From Flagellimonas chongwuensis (GTDB taxonomy: Bacteria; Bacteroidota; Bacteroidia; Flavobacteriales; Flavobacteriaceae), in the NCBI RefSeq assembly GCF_013376415.1, contig NZ_WYET01000001.1:124001-188000 (forward strand): a stretch of 64,000 bases of DNA. The letters are read 5' to 3'. Positions 1 through 9,428 of this stretch are shown here, piece by piece; position 1 is the stretch's first letter; each line of letters begins with the position of its first letter. The notes beneath the pieces were generated by a model. It worked only from the letters and a program-made list of their open reading frames with translations, was not told the DNA's origin and searched no databases. The translations under genes were made by a program, and so were the position numbers.

Positions 1-1
1 A

Positions 2-193
2 ATAATAGAGGAGTTCTATGAAGAAACTCTTAAGGATAATAAAGAAGAATATCAGAATAAAGATGGAAAAGGTTCTTTTGCGCTCCCAATAGGAATAATA
101 CTTAATAAGTATTTCGAACCCGGCAACCTCCTTAAAAACACCCTAGAAATCAGCAAGGAAATGGATGCACTCAAACCCTGCACAGGGTATTGA
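2..193 (+). CDS. C-terminal end of an unidentified protein (5' truncated by window edge)
   Basis: An open frame runs in from the window edge and stops with TGA at 191-193, giving about 63 residues ending in KPCTGY. The composition is protein-like, rich in Glu, Lys and Asn in the first half, with no membrane segment. No family is recognised. About 120 bp without a gene separate it from the next gene on the same strand. Confidence 0.55.
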   Translation: MIEEFYEETLKDNKEEYQNKDGKGSFALPIGIILNKYFEPGNLLKNTLEISKEMDALKPCTGY

Positions 194-315
194 CAACCAA
201 CCCCACTCCTGAAGCTAAGTTAGCATTATAGCTAGAGACCTGAGAGGTTCCCACATAAAGAATGGTAATTAATCCTCTAAGAATTGAATTTGGAACAACT
301 TAAATAAATGAAATC

Positions 316-879
316 ATGAAAATAAAAGCAATTATCCCAGCGATTGTATGTATGAGTATCTTCACACTCACTCAGGCACAATCTAAGTCGGCACCACTTA
401 AAAATGGCAAAAAAATCATTGTGGCCATTGATAATGATATGAAAACGGTTTTGGACATACTTCCGTTAGAAGCCTTGGCGGACAAAGTCACAGCAGCCAA
501 AAAATACCCGGGCAGCACTTTTTTTGCTGGCATGCTTTATGGAGAATCCAGTCGTTCGGTACGGCCACATGAATATTCGGATATTAAAAAAAGGCAATTT
601 GCCAGCAACAGCTCCATAACAGATTCCCGCTCAGTACGGCCACATGAGTATTCGGATATTGAAAAAAGGACATTCCTATCCATAAAAAGCACCAAAAACT
701 TTTCCGTGGTACCTCAAAAAGATGCCATACTGGCCTTTGATCTGTCACAAACCTATAGCCCGGGAAGTAAGTTTTTATTTAGGGATTATGTGGTAGAAAA
801 ACCCGATTATGTCTCTGGGGACACTTTCCTTGTAATGTTCGACGAAAAGAAAGAAATGGTCGTATTAAAATCAAAGTAG
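316..879 (+). CDS. Secreted protein with an internal tandem duplication
   Basis: The 187-residue product starts at an ATG after an A-rich leader. It has a clear Sec signal peptide, with a hydrophobic core followed by LTQAQ, so it is probably periplasmic or released. Its most striking feature is a 14-residue unit, RSVRPHEYSDIKKR, that recurs 25 residues later as RSVRPHEYSDIEKR (codons 553-594 and 628-669). The family is not recognised. It is the first of four closely spaced plus-strand genes (18, 21 and 61 bp gaps) that all encode exported proteins, so it probably shares a transcript and a cell-envelope process with them. No catalytic motif can be seen. Confidence 0.7.
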   Translation: MKIKAIIPAIVCMSIFTLTQAQSKSAPLKNGKKIIVAIDNDMKTVLDILPLEALADKVTAAKKYPGSTFFAGMLYGESSRSVRPHEYSDIKKRQFASNSSITDSRSVRPHEYSDIEKRTFLSIKSTKNFSVVPQKDAILAFDLSQTYSPGSKFLFRDYVVEKPDYVSGDTFLVMFDEKKEMVVLKSK

Positions 880-897
880 CACAATATTAAAACTTAA

Positions 898-1440
898 ATG
901 ATGCATTTTAGAAAATCATATTTCCACAATTATCTTTTTTCCATTTTCGTAGGCGTAATCCTATTGGTTTCATGTAAAAATGGGCAAAAAAAAGAAGTTG
1001 CAGCCTCCACTGGCGAACTTACGGGCAACATTGCAGTGGAAGTCAGCATGGAAAACCAAGTGTTCCATATTGAGCAAGAAAACCTGCTACCTGTAAAACA
1101 AACCTTCACAAAGGACAGTATTTTACTTTTGTTCAGGGCGGATGAAAACCCTTTTCAGCTCAACCTAAACCTTACACATACCAATATTCTGGATGACCAA
1201 AGTGTAGAATACAGCATCCCAGATGTGAATGCGGGGAAAATAAAAGTGGATCTCAACTTCTTCAATGCCGATAGGGATGTAAAAAGAACCAACAAACGCA
1301 TTGTATTCAAAAAAGGTACCATCAAAATTAAAAAATTAACGGAAAATAATCTGGAAATGACCTTCACGGGCGAAGGCAGTGGAATGACAGAGCGTGGCGG
1401 TGATTTTCCAATTTCGGGCAAAATAAATGTCTCCTATTAA
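898..1440 (+). CDS. Small lipoprotein of unknown function
   Basis: The 180-residue product begins with two ATGs in a row (898 and 901); either may be used. A hydrophobic segment ends in LLVSC, a lipobox, so the mature protein starts at Cys and is lipid-anchored. The rest is polar and looks beta-rich, with alternating hydrophobic residues and no cysteines. No family is recognised. It lies 18 bp after the previous secreted protein and 21 bp before another lipoprotein, which suggests an operon. Confidence 0.7.
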   Translation: MMHFRKSYFHNYLFSIFVGVILLVSCKNGQKKEVAASTGELTGNIAVEVSMENQVFHIEQENLLPVKQTFTKDSILLLFRADENPFQLNLNLTHTNILDDQSVEYSIPDVNAGKIKVDLNFFNADRDVKRTNKRIVFKKGTIKIKKLTENNLEMTFTGEGSGMTERGGDFPISGKINVSY

Positions 1441-1461
1441 AACAAAACCCATTGCAATCAA

Positions 1462-2046
1462 ATGAAAACAGCATTAAAAATACTTGGACTAGTGGCACTG
1501 ATAGTCTCGTGCAATTCGCAGAACAAAAAAGATGATTCTGTTGATCAAACCGTAAAAATGGGCAAAACAGTACAAGATTTGGCCAAACAGTCACAAGACC
1601 TGAAAAAAATAGCGCCTGTTTCCGAGGAGACGCTCAACAGTTGGTTTCCAGAAACCCTTCAGGGCATGGAACTCCAGAAAATAGTCAAAGGTACGTTGAC
1701 GGGCTATGGAATTAGTGGTGCCACGGCCACATATGAAGGTTCCGATAAAAACAGTTTAGTAGTGAACATAAACGATGGTGCCGGGGAAAAGGGTATGATG
1801 CTAACCTCCCAGTACATTACCTTCAAAAACTTGAATACTGATGTGGAAACCGAAACTAAATCGGAAAAAATTCTGAACAACAACACCATGTTGGGCGTGG
1901 AAACTATTTATAAAACTGAAAAGAAGGTTTTGATCAACTTCCTGTACAAAGACCGATTCGCAGTAAACATGCAAGCGGACAATATTGAAAAACAAGTTGT
2001 TTGGGATGCTTTTAAAGAACTTGAAGTAGATAGGCTATTTAAATAA
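1462..2046 (+). CDS. Small lipoprotein of unknown function
   Basis: The 194-residue product has a short N-terminus, a hydrophobic stretch and the lipobox ALIVSC, so it should be a lipoprotein with mature Cys near residue 17. The mature part has an N-terminal charged, probably helical region, followed by a segment of alternating polar and hydrophobic residues. This recalls small periplasmic lipoproteins tethered near a partner, but no domain is recognised. It sits in the four-gene run of exported proteins and ends 61 bp before the large VWA-like lipoprotein gene. Confidence 0.7.
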   Translation: MKTALKILGLVALIVSCNSQNKKDDSVDQTVKMGKTVQDLAKQSQDLKKIAPVSEETLNSWFPETLQGMELQKIVKGTLTGYGISGATATYEGSDKNSLVVNINDGAGEKGMMLTSQYITFKNLNTDVETETKSEKILNNNTMLGVETIYKTEKKVLINFLYKDRFAVNMQADNIEKQVVWDAFKELEVDRLFK

Positions 2047-2107
2047 AGTCCCAAACATACCATTACTAAAAGGGGATACCCAGAAGTTTCAATCTTGAAA
2101 ACCAAAT

Positions 2108-5100
2108 ATGGAATCGAAATTTAACAGAAGAGAATTTATCGAATTGGTCGGAGCTGGTTCAGCAGGGCTCTCTTTTTCACCATTGTTACTTTCGGGATGT
2201 GAAAGCAACGACCCAGCTGTTCCATTCGGTGTTTGGAAAGAAATGATTGCAGCGTTGGAGCAAAGCCCAGACCATCTTCCCGGCAGAAAGAAGGCATTGG
2301 TTGCGGCCAAAGATCCCAAAGCCATGATTGAATTTGTACGCGATAGCCTGCAAATGATCCCTGAAATCGGGCAGTTTCTTCACCAAGCAAACCGTTTGTC
2401 CATTTATGGAACCGATGTTGCCTTACGATGCGGATTGGCCACACCCCGTGAAAAAGCTGAAATATTGAAGGATATGCTGGTCGAGGCCGGTTTTGAGGCA
2501 AAAGTGGTCTTGGAGCAAACTGAAATTACCGAAGAGAAAGTAAAGAATATCGTATTTCGTGACAACCAAGCAGCATTTGCACCTCCCATCAGCAAAAAAC
2601 AACTCAAAAAATGGAAGAGATTGCTAGGGGCAAACGATACCAATGGAAAAGTCCAACAATTATTGGAACTCGATGAAAAATGCACAAACTTGGCAGATAA
2701 GCTTGTATCACAGCTGACTGAAAAACAATATTCGGCCATCAAGCCCAATTCCTTCCGCTTTCACCAAAACGAAGTCCCCTCCGTGGTATATCTTCAGGAT
2801 GGAGTAGAACATTACGCCCATGTTTTTGATTCGCAAGTGCCAGTGGGTCAATTACATCCAACTAATCAAGACCATAAGTTCAAGGATGCCCCGAAAATTT
2901 CCCAGGTACGCGAAGAGGATATCAACATTTCGCTGACGTATAGAACGGCCATTGATTATTGGGAAGAAAAGGAGCTCCTTTCCGGGACATGGAAACTGAG
3001 CGATTTAATCGGCAGTACAATGCAGATACAGTTCTTAAAGAATATGGATTTCACCCAACAGGCCACAAAGTCCATTTCCGATATCAGCACATTCACGCCC
3101 TGTTATGCCTATCAGAAATTTGATAAGGACCTGTCCTTTATGGAAGAACGCTCACTTGTGGGCGAACCCATTACTTTGGAAGGTAAGGAAATCCTTAAAA
3201 ACGTGGTAGTCAAAGAAGAGAGTGGAAAGCTTGGAGATGTTTCACAAGTAGAGACTTTTGAAGTAAAGGCCACAGCAATGGCTTTTCCTAAAGTGAAATT
3301 GGAACTATACCCAAAGGATGGGTCGGGAACCATTGTTGAAGGATTGTCCGCTGCCAATTTTAAGATAACCGATAATGGTAAAGCCGTTACCGGGTGGTTG
3401 GAACAAAATGTGTTTTCCCCAAAGATCATGCTGCTCTACGATACTTCATTGAGTATGCCAACAGCATATCGGGGAGACGGTGCAAAAGAATTTGCAGCAT
3501 CGCTCGAGAAAATGGTAAAGGAAATGTACCCCTACGCCAGTGTCAGGAGCAAGGCAACCACTTCCAATGTGTATACGTCGCTTTTAAAGGCCAAGCAAAG
3601 TAGTTCTGACTTGATATTGTACGCTACCGATGGCCACAATGACGATCAATTCCAAGCCGAATACAAAGATGTATACGAAACGGGGCCACCAGCCATTTTG
3701 TTGAATGTCTTTAATGTTGATACCTTCTATAAACACTTGCGGAAAAATTTTGAGTTCAAGGAAATTCCTGCTGATGATCAAGAAAAAACAAAAGAGGAGA
3801 TTCAAAACATCATTTCACAGATGTCTTTTCCCCCTTATGTACTTACCTACCATTCTTTTGAGGAAGAAAAGGAACACCGCATAAATGTGTCCATTAAAGA
3901 AAAAGAGCTTTCGGATGAAACAACAATTGCATTTCCCAAACCAAACAATCTTTATTTAGGTGAACGGATCATAGGATTATATGTTGAAATTAGTTGGAGG
4001 AGCAATAAAATAAAACGTACTCTGGCCGGTTGGGACAATTACCTGGACAGGGACCGATTCACACCCAGCCGAAAATATATTGACGATGTACACGAAATGA
4101 TGCTGGGCGGTGCCATGCTTGCCTTTGAACGGGAAGCACCCACCTTGTCCGTGAGGCTCACCGAATACTTGAAATCTTTAGTCAGTAATGAAGAGTGGTT
4201 CATGGCTCAACAAGGGAATGATACCAAAAAAGCAGTGGAAGCACTGGAAAAGGGTACATTTGGGTACCCACCGTTGTTGCTTACCATGATGCAACCATTG
4301 AATCAGCACGTCACGGAGAAATCCATTACCTATCCCACCCAATTCCGTTCCTGTTTGTTAAGAATGAAGCCCGGCTATTATGAGGACAGAACAAAGGTCC
4401 TGTTCGATTATCTGCCCACTGCAAAATATGCCAGCATAACCCGGTCGGGGACCAAAAGGGGCAATCTCTACGAAACGGTCAAGAAGACAGCCCAGTTTGC
4501 CTTTTTGGAAGAAGCCGTATTTGAGGACAATGCCGTAAAACAATTACAAGGACATGATTTGGTGTGTTTGCACAATATCCGAAATGAACCAGAATACGGG
4601 TATAACATATTGAAAAATAAGCACAACGTTTTCCATAACCGGATTTTTAGGGAGAACCAATTGTCTTTTTTTGATAGGGATATGAATGTTCCATCCTACT
4701 ATGAAGTAGATCGAAACACAGGGGAACTTCGGGGAATATTGCCAGATGGAAGCGGCGGCGGAAGCTCCTCGACAGCGGAACAATTATTAGCCCTGAAAAA
4801 TGTGATGGATGAATATAAAAAAGTGGTGGCGGGAATTCAGCTCATGATGATGATTCCGGGAGCTGCAACATCGGCGGCCCCTATCGTGGCATTGTACAGC
4901 ATGACCTTGGTAAAACTTTATGCCTTTGCCACAGAAGCCATTATAGTGATGAATCCCGATAAACTGGAGGGGCAGGTAAGCTTGGCCTTGAAAGAATTGG
5001 CCTGTAATGTATATAAAAGTATCATTATGACTTTTATTGGAAAAATGGGAACCGGAAAGGCACAAGGAGTCATCACCGGCATGGACGGGTTGGAAAACTT

Positions 5101-5155
5101 AATAAACATGATGGGGGATGATGAATTTTCATTTTTGCCCTGTCCTTCGGCTTAA
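2108..5155 (+). CDS. Large Tat-type lipoprotein with VWA-like region
   Basis: The 1015-residue product starts with a twin-arginine-like signal (NRREFIELVG) followed by LLLSGC, which resembles a lipobox, so it may be exported folded and lipid-anchored. Around residues 95-140 the sequence GLATPREKAEILKDMLVEAG resembles the conserved part of transglutaminase-like domains, although no catalytic triad could be assigned. Residues about 440-560 look like a von Willebrand factor A domain: DTSLS at Asp445 fits the MIDAS DxSxS motif, and LILYATDGH fits the second conserved strand. The C-terminal third is unrecognised and contains a Gly/Ser-rich linker and hydrophobic helices near residues 900-960. It closes the four-gene exported-protein run. 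The whole-protein function is unknown. Confidence 0.75.
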   Translation: MESKFNRREFIELVGAGSAGLSFSPLLLSGCESNDPAVPFGVWKEMIAALEQSPDHLPGRKKALVAAKDPKAMIEFVRDSLQMIPEIGQFLHQANRLSIYGTDVALRCGLATPREKAEILKDMLVEAGFEAKVVLEQTEITEEKVKNIVFRDNQAAFAPPISKKQLKKWKRLLGANDTNGKVQQLLELDEKCTNLADKLVSQLTEKQYSAIKPNSFRFHQNEVPSVVYLQDGVEHYAHVFDSQVPVGQLHPTNQDHKFKDAPKISQVREEDINISLTYRTAIDYWEEKELLSGTWKLSDLIGSTMQIQFLKNMDFTQQATKSISDISTFTPCYAYQKFDKDLSFMEERSLVGEPITLEGKEILKNVVVKEESGKLGDVSQVETFEVKATAMAFPKVKLELYPKDGSGTIVEGLSAANFKITDNGKAVTGWLEQNVFSPKIMLLYDTSLSMPTAYRGDGAKEFAASLEKMVKEMYPYASVRSKATTSNVYTSLLKAKQSSSDLILYATDGHNDDQFQAEYKDVYETGPPAILLNVFNVDTFYKHLRKNFEFKEIPADDQEKTKEEIQNIISQMSFPPYVLTYHSFEEEKEHRINVSIKEKELSDETTIAFPKPNNLYLGERIIGLYVEISWRSNKIKRTLAGWDNYLDRDRFTPSRKYIDDVHEMMLGGAMLAFEREAPTLSVRLTEYLKSLVSNEEWFMAQQGNDTKKAVEALEKGTFGYPPLLLTMMQPLNQHVTEKSITYPTQFRSCLLRMKPGYYEDRTKVLFDYLPTAKYASITRSGTKRGNLYETVKKTAQFAFLEEAVFEDNAVKQLQGHDLVCLHNIRNEPEYGYNILKNKHNVFHNRIFRENQLSFFDRDMNVPSYYEVDRNTGELRGILPDGSGGGSSSTAEQLLALKNVMDEYKKVVAGIQLMMMIPGAATSAAPIVALYSMTLVKLYAFATEAIIVMNPDKLEGQVSLALKELACNVYKSIIMTFIGKMGTGKAQGVITGMDGLENLINMMGDDEFSFLPCPSA

Positions 5156-5421
5156 AATATTCATTGTTGATGTTACGGCGATTTGGTTAAAATTGGAATT
5201 TGGTGATTACTTCTTTAGGAGGAACTTTTGCAAGCTAGGTGTTGTTCCTTTGGAGCAGCAAAATCCTAATCTTTTCTTTTTTTGATGGAGTCCAGCAGGG
5301 AATTGTATTCTAATTCGCTGGTGGCCAGATTGTGTGTCACATTACGCACTTCCATATTTTGAAGAACTGTTTGCACCAATACAAGTTGACTTGAAGCCTA
5401 TCTGGAAAGAGAAATGCTTTA
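5156..5421. other. Intergenic stretch outside the element's left end
   Basis: No full-length gene is seen between the VWA-like lipoprotein stop and the left attachment repeat. The only coding-like signal is a short open frame on the minus strand (5266-5397). No convincing intrinsic terminator follows the plus-strand operon that ends at 5155. Confidence 0.5.
5266..5397 (-). pseudogene. Possible gene remnant, C-terminal 43 residues
   Basis: On the minus strand a frame is open from 5397 to a TAG at 5266-5268. It encodes a protein-like, helix-prone peptide ending in LLDSIKKRKD, with an internal ATG at 5355. An in-frame stop lies just upstream at 5398-5400, about 25 bp before the attachment repeat. 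It may be the tail of a gene once next to tRNA-Arg and cut by an earlier rearrangement, or a chance frame. The evidence is weak. Confidence 0.3.
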
Positions 5422-5468
5422 TTGAATCATTAAGAAGTCAAAAAGTAGCCCCGGCAAGAATCGAACTT
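5422..5468 (+). repeat. Left attachment site (direct repeat copy 1)
   Basis: This 47-bp sequence is identical to 14706-14752. It contains the tRNA-Arg 3' acceptor and T-arm 3' half but is not followed by the rest of a tRNA; the sequence diverges at 5469. It marks the tRNA-distal boundary of the element. Confidence 0.85.
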
Positions 5469-5514
5469 TTCTCTCGGACCCCTTGTTTTATTAGGGTTTT
5501 CGATTTTTGATTTC

Positions 5515-5537
5515 AAAATGTTGACGATTTGTGAACT
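5515..5537 (+). repeat. Sub-terminal 23-bp repeat, candidate integrase arm site (left)
   Basis: The 23-bp sequence containing GTTGACGATTTGTGAACT is repeated exactly and in the same orientation at 14606-14628, just inside the other end of the element. Short repeats placed inside each att core are typical of arm-type binding sites of tyrosine integrases. Function is inferred only. Confidence 0.55.
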
Positions 5538-5606
5538 TTTGTGATTGATTTGTCTTTCGTCATTTCAAATATACTTAAAGCAATATAAATTACACTTTTT
5601 GAAGTA

Positions 5607-6263
5607 CTATATTAAACTTTGTCTTCTTGCCTTTTGCACGGCCTCTAACTTGTTGTGGACCTGAAGCTTCTTATAAATATTCTCGATATGTTTTCTAACC
5701 GTACTTGGTGAGAGAAAGAGATTTTTGGCAATCAGGGTATAGCTTAACCCCTCGGCCAGTTGCTCCAGCACCTCCTTTTCGCGGTCGCTGAGCAAAATTT
5801 CTTCCTCTTGCACGGACAGTGATTCCTGTCTTTCGGGATAGCGTAATAATTTTAGGGTCTTTACCGCTATCGAAGGGCTCATGGCCGCACCCCCGCCAAT
5901 GGTCTCAACAATGGCATTGTGCAACTTTGGCCCTTCAATCTCTTTGAGCAAATAACCATCGGCACCGGCCTGGATGGCATTGAAGATATTTTCATCATTG
6001 TCAAAAACGGTAAGCATGAGCACTTTAATGTGGGGATATTTCTGTTTTATGATACGAACAGTTTCTATCCCATCCAAAATGGGCATTTCTATATCCATTA
6101 ACACCAAATCCAGATTATGGCTTTTTTCCAGTTTAGCAAGCAGCTCGCTACCATTAAAAACCATGTACTTGATGTCCAATTCCTCAAAATCGACCAATTT
6201 TTCTTTGATGGCCCTAGCTAAGAACGTATTGTCATCCACAATGGCCAATTTGATTTTGCTCAT
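5607..6263 (-). CDS. NarL/FixJ-family response regulator
   Basis: The 218-residue product has an N-terminal receiver domain, with the acidic pair in IVDDN, the phospho-acceptor Asp in LVLMDIEMP and the conserved Lys in YLLKE. A C-terminal LuxR-type helix-turn-helix follows (LSDREKEVLEQLAEG, then LSPSTVRKHIENIYKKL). It should be a DNA-binding regulator activated by the histidine kinase encoded 29 bp upstream on the same strand. Both genes are cargo of the integrative element, so their targets may include the element's own genes or a host envelope function. Family assignment is secure; the target is unknown. Confidence 0.93.
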   Translation of the reverse strand: MSKIKLAIVDDNTFLARAIKEKLVDFEELDIKYMVFNGSELLAKLEKSHNLDLVLMDIEMPILDGIETVRIIKQKYPHIKVLMLTVFDNDENIFNAIQAGADGYLLKEIEGPKLHNAIVETIGGGAAMSPSIAVKTLKLLRYPERQESLSVQEEEILLSDREKEVLEQLAEGLSYTLIAKNLFLSPSTVRKHIENIYKKLQVHNKLEAVQKARRQSLI

Positions 6264-6292
6264 GGTCTTGTATTTTTTTTGTGCTGAAAGAA

Positions 6293-8251
6293 TTATGCCT
6301 TAACCTGTAATGTTACCTTGGTGCTTTTACCGATTATACTTTCTTGTTTGAAATCAATCCCGGCTTTTTCGGCCCTGTTCTTCATAATTTGAAGTCCGTT
6401 GCCATTTGATGACTGCAATGTGTCAAACCCCTGGCCAAAGTCCTCTATTTCAATTTGTACTTTTTTATCAATATCGGTAAACCTGACTTGAATCTGTTCA
6501 CTCCCGGAATGTTTTACGGCATTGTTCACGGATTCTTGAATAATTCTGAAAAGATTCATCCCTACAAAGGCATTGAGCACCTTATGATCCGGCCTCCCTT
6601 CAACCTTCATCCTAACTTTATCATCCGTGGCTTCATGAACGGTCGCGGCCAATTGCTGGGTTCTTTCTTTGATATCTTCCAAACTGATCTCATCCTTGTT
6701 CATGGCCCAAATGGTATCCCGAAGCTCGGATATGGTTACCAGTGAAAACTGTTTCATTTGGGTGAGCTTTTCCATCAAGAATACCTCTCCCTTGTCTATG
6801 CCCCTTTTAGCGGAATCGGTTATGGAGGTAAGATATGTGAGCTGCGAACCTATATTATCGTGCAGGTCGCGGGCAATCCGTAAACGTTGTTCCTTTAGGT
6901 TTTCTTGTGCCCGAGCCTCTGCCATAGCCTTCTCCAAAGCGGTTTCCCTTGCAAAATTCTTCGCCTTAACCTTTTGCTCACGAAAAATCACAAAACCGAC
7001 AATAAGCAGAATGGCCAAAAGAGCTCCACTGCCCATAAGCATATTGTTCCTATTTTTTAGAGCAAGCTCGCCTTCGACCAGTTCGTTCTTTTGACGGAGT
7101 ATCTCATTTTCCTTTTGTTCCGACTCGTACTTTTCCTTTAGGTTAAACATTTCCTTGGCCTTTTCTGTAAAGTATAAGCTATCTCTTGCTGCCTTATGTT
7201 TTTGGTGATAAACATAGGCCTTTTTAAAATCCGGTTTTTCTTCGTAAATCAAGGACAGGGTCTTGGAAAGTGCATCAATACCTGGAAGGTAATCTATAGA
7301 ATCTGCTTCTCGATATGTGGTCAAAGCCAATTTTTCAGCACGATTCATTTTTCCCTGATTAAGATATATATTGGCCAAGTCATTTTTTAGGGAAATCAGG
7401 GCCAAACGCTCTCCCTTTTTTTCCTGAAGGGCTATGGCCTCAATATAATAAAGTTCCGCTTCATCATATTTACCAAGTGCCCAACTGGCTAAAGCCAAAT
7501 TCGTCAAAGGATACGCGAGCTCTAAAATAGCTCCTACATCTTTATTGGTGTCGTACGATTTTTTGGCATATTCAATGGCCTTGTTATACTGTTTGTTTTC
7601 TAAATAGGCCACGGCCAAACTGTTATAACACATCGCCATAAAATAGTTGTTCCCGATTCTTTCGTACAAATCCAATGCTTTGAGATAATACTCCATGGTT
7701 AGACCAGGTTCTTGAATCAACTTATATCTATTCCCCAAATTCAAATAGGATCCTGCTATCCAGAGGGTATCCTTTCCTTCCGTAAAGCTTTCCAAAGCCT
7801 TAAACTGAAAATCTACCGCCTTATCAAACTCAGATAGTGCTTCGTACGTATTGGCTAAATTGGTATAGAGACTTCCCAAAACAAAATAATCTTTGGAGTT
7901 TTCCAAAATAGGTTTAGCCTTCAAATGAAAACTCAATGCTTCTTTGGGCCTGCCCTCGTCCCAAGAGAGAATCCCGTACACAATCCATATCCTGGCCCTG
8001 TAATAATCGTCATCCAAAGCTTCTGCTTCATTAAATGCCAATTTTGTATAATATCTGGCACTGTCCATATCTATGGAACGAAACTTCATTGCGATATCTT
8101 TCAAGACAAGAATCCTGTCCTCACCTTCCTTGACTTCCAAGGTATCTTTCAACGCATTGATGGCCTGTTGAATATCCTGCGCCTCAACAGTATGCAAAGA
8201 CAATAGGCCGAAAAGTAAAATGGGAATCAGGGTCTTCTGAAAAATGGTCAT
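6293..8251 (-). CDS. TPR-containing HisKA_3 sensor histidine kinase
   Basis: The 652-residue product has a signal peptide (LLSLHTVEAQ), then a periplasmic series of TPR repeats over about residues 60-360, and a short coiled segment. A single membrane helix (about 400-420, GSGALLAILLIVGFVIF) leads to a cytoplasmic kinase. The HisKA_3 phospho-accepting motif is ARDLHDNIGSQL. The ATPase part has IIQESVNNAVKHS as N box and DFGQGF and NGNGLQIMKNRA as glycine boxes. It should sense a protein or envelope signal through the TPRs and phosphorylate the adjacent NarL-type regulator. This architecture is common in flavobacteria; finding it as island cargo is less usual. Confidence 0.93.
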   Translation of the reverse strand: MTIFQKTLIPILLFGLLSLHTVEAQDIQQAINALKDTLEVKEGEDRILVLKDIAMKFRSIDMDSARYYTKLAFNEAEALDDDYYRARIWIVYGILSWDEGRPKEALSFHLKAKPILENSKDYFVLGSLYTNLANTYEALSEFDKAVDFQFKALESFTEGKDTLWIAGSYLNLGNRYKLIQEPGLTMEYYLKALDLYERIGNNYFMAMCYNSLAVAYLENKQYNKAIEYAKKSYDTNKDVGAILELAYPLTNLALASWALGKYDEAELYYIEAIALQEKKGERLALISLKNDLANIYLNQGKMNRAEKLALTTYREADSIDYLPGIDALSKTLSLIYEEKPDFKKAYVYHQKHKAARDSLYFTEKAKEMFNLKEKYESEQKENEILRQKNELVEGELALKNRNNMLMGSGALLAILLIVGFVIFREQKVKAKNFARETALEKAMAEARAQENLKEQRLRIARDLHDNIGSQLTYLTSITDSAKRGIDKGEVFLMEKLTQMKQFSLVTISELRDTIWAMNKDEISLEDIKERTQQLAATVHEATDDKVRMKVEGRPDHKVLNAFVGMNLFRIIQESVNNAVKHSGSEQIQVRFTDIDKKVQIEIEDFGQGFDTLQSSNGNGLQIMKNRAEKAGIDFKQESIIGKSTKVTLQVKA

Positions 8252-8320
8252 TAGAGAAAAAAATGGTTGGTGCTTAAAACTAATCCAATTGAGTATATAA
8301 TTTAAGTTTTTCCAGAAAAT

Positions 8321-9331
8321 TTAATTCGCCTTGTCCACCAACTTTTCGATAGTGGCATCCAAAAATGATGTAATGGCTAGTTCTGCTCCTTTCTTATATG
8401 TTTCTGGATTACATTTTACGACTGAAACATTTATATCTTCCTTGTCCTCTACGCGCCAAACGTGAAACACGCCAGCATCCATTCCTCTCCTGTCCACATC
8501 TGCTCCTTGAGAAGCATCAAATTTTTGCTTTTCAAGAACCCCTTCGACCTCTACACCACGATTGGAAACCATCATACCAATATTAAACTTATTGTAACTT
8601 TTTGAATCAATCTTAAAATCGGTCTCTGCCTTTACCTGTGCATATCCGGCATGTCTGTTCAAGGCTCGTGTAGTTTCGCTCAATGCATTATCGAAAGCGA
8701 GTACGTTCAAAACCACCTTATTGAATATAAAATCAGTTTTTTGGTTGGATACTTTCATTTCGACTTGCTCTTCATAATTGGCTATTTTCAAGGGACCGGT
8801 CTTCTTATTTTCCATGGATTGCTTGTTCACAATAAATTTTTGACCGGTGGGACGCATTACAATGGCGCCAAACTCATCTCCTTTTTCCCCTCCTTGACCT
8901 GATCTTAAATCCCATCGCTTTTCACGGTTTTTTTGATAGGTACTATGGTTCCATAACTCTTCAATGGGAACTATCTCAAATCCATTGGAAGCGAGGTCTG
9001 CCTTATATTGTTCAAAGAGCTTATCGGTTAGTTGCTGCAGCTCGTCCATATTGAGCCCATCCAACACCAAGGTCAAAGATGCCTTGGCATCACCTTTTAT
9101 TCCACCTCTCCACAGTTTTCCGCCTTTTTTCTTGTCCTCTAATTGAAGTGCTGTTTGGAAATTGACTTGAAAATCGGAAATAACAATTCTCTTTGGGCTC
9201 TTTCTAAAATTCAAATTAGCGGGCCCCAACATTTTGATTTTAAAATCCTTGACATTTTGGGCATTGACCTCTGGCAAGACACACATTAGGATCAATAAAA
9301 AAGAAAATACAGATAAATTGATACGTTTCAT
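8321..9331 (-). CDS. Secreted protein of unknown function
   Basis: The 336-residue product has a signal peptide ending in LPEVNAQ. The mature protein is soluble, with mixed alpha/beta character and no transmembrane or lipobox signal. A central region rich in Lys and Asp (FDASQGADVDRRGMDAGVF) precedes the C-terminus. No family is recognised. It lies 69 bp upstream of the kinase gene in the same orientation, so it may be co-expressed with, or sensed by, the two-component system. This is positional inference only. Confidence 0.65.
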   Translation of the reverse strand: MKRINLSVFSFLLILMCVLPEVNAQNVKDFKIKMLGPANLNFRKSPKRIVISDFQVNFQTALQLEDKKKGGKLWRGGIKGDAKASLTLVLDGLNMDELQQLTDKLFEQYKADLASNGFEIVPIEELWNHSTYQKNREKRWDLRSGQGGEKGDEFGAIVMRPTGQKFIVNKQSMENKKTGPLKIANYEEQVEMKVSNQKTDFIFNKVVLNVLAFDNALSETTRALNRHAGYAQVKAETDFKIDSKSYNKFNIGMMVSNRGVEVEGVLEKQKFDASQGADVDRRGMDAGVFHVWRVEDKEDINVSVVKCNPETYKKGAELAITSFLDATIEKLVDKAN

Positions 9332-9428
9332 ACTATTGGTTTAAAGTTTTGAACAAACCTAGTCTCCCAGTATCTTGGTTTCAATAGGGCAATTGTCGTA
9401 AAATGAAGGAAAACCGACAGTTTTCATT

